Assembly (NCBI GenBank): GCA_015655415.1
Contig: JAATFB010000039.1
Location: 1-50,515, forward strand
Source: Actinomycetales bacterium
GTDB taxonomy: Bacteria; Actinomycetota; Actinomycetes; Actinomycetales; Microbacteriaceae
DNA: 50,515 bases
Direction: 5' to 3'
Shown piece after piece: positions 47,020 through 50,515 of the stretch. Numbering within the stretch: position 1 is the stretch's first letter; each line of letters starts with the position of its first letter. The position numbers and the translations under genes are program-made. The notes below the pieces were generated by a model that was not told where the DNA came from, did not search any database, and saw nothing but the letters and a program-made list of their open reading frames with translations.

Positions 47020-50000
47020 TCACGCCCCGCGACGTCGACGGCGGCCCGCGAGCGCCAGCAGGATGCCCGCGACCAGGATGCCGATCCCGGCCGACACCGG
47101 CAGCACCACGTCCGATCCGGTGCCTGCCAGGCCGTCACCGGAACCCGGCCGTGCTGCCGAGGGAGGATGCACGTCGTAGCGGTTCGTGATCGTCACGATC
47201 TGCGCCCCAGGCGCCGGATCCTCCGGGGTGGCGGGCCGATCGATGGACACGGATCCCGGCGAGACCGTCCTCGCGTCCTCTCCGTAGGACCCGAGCGTGC
47301 CGTGCTCGGCCACTCCGCAGTCGGCGCCGACGGGTATTCCGTCGATCCGTCCGTCGTATCCAGCGGCAGCGGTCAGCGGCAGCGCCGCGGCGTCACCCAG
47401 GTCGAGTGCGGCGTCACCCACCGAGCAGCGGACGTCGGCCTGGAACTGTCGCGGCGCCCGTGACGCGTCGTCGCCCGTGATCTCCTTGTGCACGAGCAGG
47501 GGGCCGGTCGAGGGCGTCACGCCGACCTTCACCGGGGCCTGTGCGAGCGAGAGGCCGCCCCCGAGAAGCGTCGCCTGCGCCCCCGCCTGGTTGTACGCGT
47601 ACTGCGCGCCGAGCGGCACCGTCGTGGGCAGACCGTCGGCGTCGGCGCTTGATGCCGGTCGGTCGATGGTCCGGAACACGACCGAGACGTTCCCGCCCGG
47701 AGGCAGGCCCCCGGCGTCGGAGAAGTCGACGATGGCGCGGACGCCGGTCACGGCCGCCCACGACCCGGTGTAGTCGTCCACGTCCACCCACGTGTTGTCG
47801 CTGCACGACTTGTCGGTCGACCACTGGGTCTGCCCGGGGTCGTCTCCGATGCAGACCATGGGGTCGGTGGAGACCTGCAGAGTGGTGGCGGCCTGATCCG
47901 AGGCGTTCAGCACGAGCGACGCGCCGTCGAGAACGGGCCGGAAGGTGCTGCCGCGGCCGCTGCCGGTGGCCAGCAGCCTGTCGCCGGCGAACGGCAGCGG
48001 GTCGACTATCGTGACCACCGAGTAGGGCACGGTGCCGCTGTTCGTCACGCCGACCCGCCACTCGTCCGTTCCGTCCATGCGGGTGTTCGCGACGCACGGG
48101 GCGTGGTAGTAGCCGTCACTGTCGGGCACGCACGGGAGTGTCGGGTCACTGGGGTTCTGTGCGCCGCTCACCAGGGGGTCGACGACGTCGCCCTTGACGC
48201 CCTTGGTCGCCATGAGCGCCGGACCGGGGTTGGGCTGCACGAAGTTCGTCGACCCGCAGTCGGTCGCAGGCAGACCCGCGACCGTACCCTGCCCGGTGCT
48301 CGGGAAGTTGGTGCATGCGGCGACGGTGCCGTTGGGTGACAGCGTCTGTTCGGTGTGCACCACGACCGAGTTGAGGGCTCGCTGCCCCTCGGTGAGGCCG
48401 GGTTTGAGGATGATGCCGATGGTGATGGTGAACGTCTCACCTGGCTGCATCAGCCGGCCGTCGGCCGGCCAGGAGAACGTCAGCACTCCCCCGGCCCGGT
48501 CGTAGTCGAGGCTCACGGCCGTGGACAGGGCGCCGCCGGCGCTGGTGGCGTACGTCGGCGCCTGGCCGTCCCACTCGAGGCTGGGCCCGAGGTTGTCCGT
48601 CACGGTGGGAACCGTCAGGATGCCGGTGCCGCGGTTGGTGAACGTGATGGTCCACGGCACCGATGTTCCCGCCTGCACGGTGTGCTGGCCGTTGAACGGC
48701 TGCTTGGCGACCCCGAGGGTGAAGGTCCCTGGGTCGAGCGTGAACGTCGCGTCGGCGGCCGCCGTGGAGTCCGGGTAGAGGTCGGGGTCGTCGGTGCGGT
48801 GCGACACGACGCTCACCGTGTCGTCGACCGTGCCGGGGAACGGGATCGCCGCCCCGTCGCGTCCGGCTGCCAGCAGCTGCAGGTGCAGCACCGCGGTCGC
48901 AGTGAACGCGGCCGGTTGCGCGGTGTGCGAGAACAGTCCGCCATCGGCGCGGCTGAAGACGAACCGGATGCCGGTCACCGCCGCGAGGTCACTCGTCGGC
49001 AGCACGGCGGAGGGCCCCGCCGTTCCCATCGTCCAGGTCGACGACCCGTTCAGCTGCACGTCGACCTCCACCTGGTCGGCCCCCGCGGGAGGCGTCACGT
49101 CGGATGCGGCGAACGAGGTCAGCGCGAAGTCGTTCCAGAATGACGCGTCGGTGTCCTCCACCGTGACCTGGTTGGTGGGCACGGTGGCGTTCGGTCCCTG
49201 CGTACCGGTGAGCGTCACCGTCACCGGGGCGGTTCTGTTCACCTCCAGCAGGCGAGGCGGCGAGAACTGCTTGCTCGCGACGACGTCCAACCGCCCCTGG
49301 ATCAGCTGCACGTCGGCCTCGGACGTGTCCACAGGGGTGCTGCCCTGCCCGGATGCGAAGAGCACCGGGTCGTACGACTGCGCGAAGGCGAAGTTGGGCA
49401 CGGAGGCCGGCGTCACGAACGTGGACGGGTCGCTGCGCAGCGTGTCACGCACACGCGTGTGCAGCGTCATCGTCAACTGGTCGTCGCGGGTGATCGTGCC
49501 GCCGGTGACGGCCGGGTCCGTGCCCTGGTATACGACACTCACCCCGACGACATCGGCCAGCGCGTCGGCGGAGAGCGTGCTCGCCGCCGCGATCGTCGTC
49601 GTGGTGGTGGACAGCGTGCCTGCGGAGTCCCGGTGCAGCAGAGTCACGACCGAGGCCCCGGCGTCGACCTGCGACGCGTTGAAGCCGAAGCTCAGCCCGG
49701 TCAGCGTGAACCTCTCGAACGGGTTGTCGTCGTTGTAGGCGTATCCGTCATACGGGTCCGCGGACCACTGGTCGGGTCCGCTCACGCAGTCCTCGACCGC
49801 GCCGGAACCGCACGGCATCGGCTCGGTCACCCGCACGTACGACGCGCGGGACAGCGACGTGCTGTGCGCGGCGACCGTGAAGTCGTTGGTCGGGTAGTCC
49901 GCGCCCGGCACATCGCCGGGGTTCGGCACCGGGATGATGTCCTTCTGCGTGGTCTTGGTGACCGAGACCCCGGGGGCACGGTCAAGGATCGTGATGGTGT

Positions 50001-50409
50001 CGTGATCGGTCGCCGGGCCCACCGGGCTGCCGTCAAGCAGCGTCCCGTCCTCCTGCACCACGTTGTCGACGACGCCCGGGTCGACCGTGTTGTAGACGGT
50101 GCTGCCGTTCACCCAGTCGCCGGAGGCTCCCGGCTGCCGCAGCGTGTTCCGTAGGGTCCACACGAGGTCGAACTGACGTGCCGTGGAGCTCGCCGAGATG
50201 CCCGAGCCGACGGCCGGCCGTGTCGGATCGGTGCTGAGTGCGCGTGCAGCGTCGTTCGGTGCCACCGTGATCCGCACGGAGGTGGTGTTCGCCCGCTGAT
50301 CGGCCGTCAGGGTGTAGCCGAGGAATCCGTTGGCCCCCTTCCATCCGCCTGGCGGCGGCGTGACCGTCTGCCAGCCGCCCTCGTAGAGCTGTATCTGCGT
50401 GACGACGTC
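47020..50409 (-). pseudogene. large LAxTG-anchored surface protein, broken near its N-terminal end
   Basis: From the TGA at 50412-50410 the frame runs open for 1129 codons to a stop at 47020. The C-terminal end is a cell-wall sorting signal: LAGTGSD, a hydrophobic stretch (VVLPVSAGIGILVAGILLAL) and RRRRRGA, which fits the LAxTG signal of class E sortases. The body is a chain of beta-rich DUF11-like or SD-repeat-like domains (VSVTKTTQKDI, PWTITFTNRGTGILTVPTVT, TVPYSVVTIVDPLPFAGDRL). No signal peptide follows the TGA, and the sequence just after it (TQIQLYEGGWQTVTPPPGGW) reads as the middle of a domain. The gene is therefore interrupted or the base is wrong. The first in-frame start after the TGA is GTG 50277. 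Confidence 0.8.
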
Positions 50410-50412
50410 TCA

Positions 50413-50515
50413 CCTTAGCAATGGGTCCTGCGCCGTCGTGATCGGCGCGATCGCGGCGAGGTCGAAGGCCTGGTAGACGGTGTCGGAGGGGGGAGCGGGG
50501 ACGTCGCCCGTCACG
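50413..50515 (-). pseudogene. upstream part of the same surface protein, before the in-frame TGA
   Basis: In the same frame the minus strand reads GDVPAPPSDTVYQAFDLAAI and then APITTAQDPLLR before TGA at 50412-50410. The composition matches the downstream protein. The frame is open to the window edge, so the true start and signal peptide lie further right. A single base change would turn TGA into GGA and restore one frame. Confidence 0.65.

Overview
The window looks like chromosomal DNA from a high-GC actinobacterium, most likely Microbacteriaceae. This rests on the RpoB N-terminus, very high GC with GTG/TTG starts, many TAnnnT-type -10 boxes placed 6-7 bases before a start codon (leaderless transcription), actinobacterial families (HelD/HelR helicase, full-length Lhr next to a Nei-type glycosylase, DUF427, FBP zinc finger) and GC-rich intergenic repeats. 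No rRNA, tRNA, CRISPR array, phage or IS element was found.

Layout. 1-503 is the 5' end of rpoB (minus). 504-1433 is gene-free and holds the rpoB promoter region, a strong outward promoter, two copies of a palindromic repeat and a tandem repeat. 1434-2291 is an orphan AbiEi/DUF559-type protein. 2486-5378 (minus) is a membrane protein plus a NarL-type two-component system. 6033-11171 holds a spermidine-synthase-like protein, the PxpA/PxpBC 5-oxoprolinase genes, a SprT-like protease and an LLM-class oxidoreductase. 11321-13804 holds a DUF427 protein, a membrane-anchored protein and a ComB-like phosphatase whose reading frame runs into its convergent neighbour. 13867-17928 is a divergent pair, a HelD/HelR-type RNA-polymerase helicase and a DEAD-box RNA helicase. 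18028-22483 holds an SDR, pgi, an FBP zinc-finger protein, a GNAT and a degenerate NUDIX protein. 22570-28416 is lhr and nei, with a double inverted-repeat operator before nei.

28806-33137 is a three-gene operon (IlvD/Edd-type sugar-acid dehydratase, FAH-type dehydratase, alpha-ketoglutarate-semialdehyde-type dehydrogenase) that fits the Weimberg oxidative pentose route to 2-oxoglutarate. It abuts a DeoR regulator (33220-34029) that diverges from a six-gene sugar operon (34232-40581): binding protein, two permeases, class II aldolase, an ADP-dependent PFK/glucokinase-family kinase and a phosphomannose-isomerase-like protein. There is no ABC ATPase, so a shared one elsewhere is presumably used. 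The promoter between regulator and operon carries repeated operator-like sequences.

The right part holds an acyl-CoA-synthetase-like enzyme, an APH-family kinase, a glutamine amidotransferase, a small unknown protein, a candidate structured RNA with its own promoter (about 45160-45300), a repeat-rich gene-free stretch, a zinc alcohol dehydrogenase, and a very large LAxTG-anchored surface protein. The surface-protein reading frame is broken near its N-terminal end by an in-frame TGA at 50410-50412. The most unusual items are the structured RNA, the interrupted surface protein, the ADP-kinase sugar operon, the nei double operator and the interspersed palindrome family.
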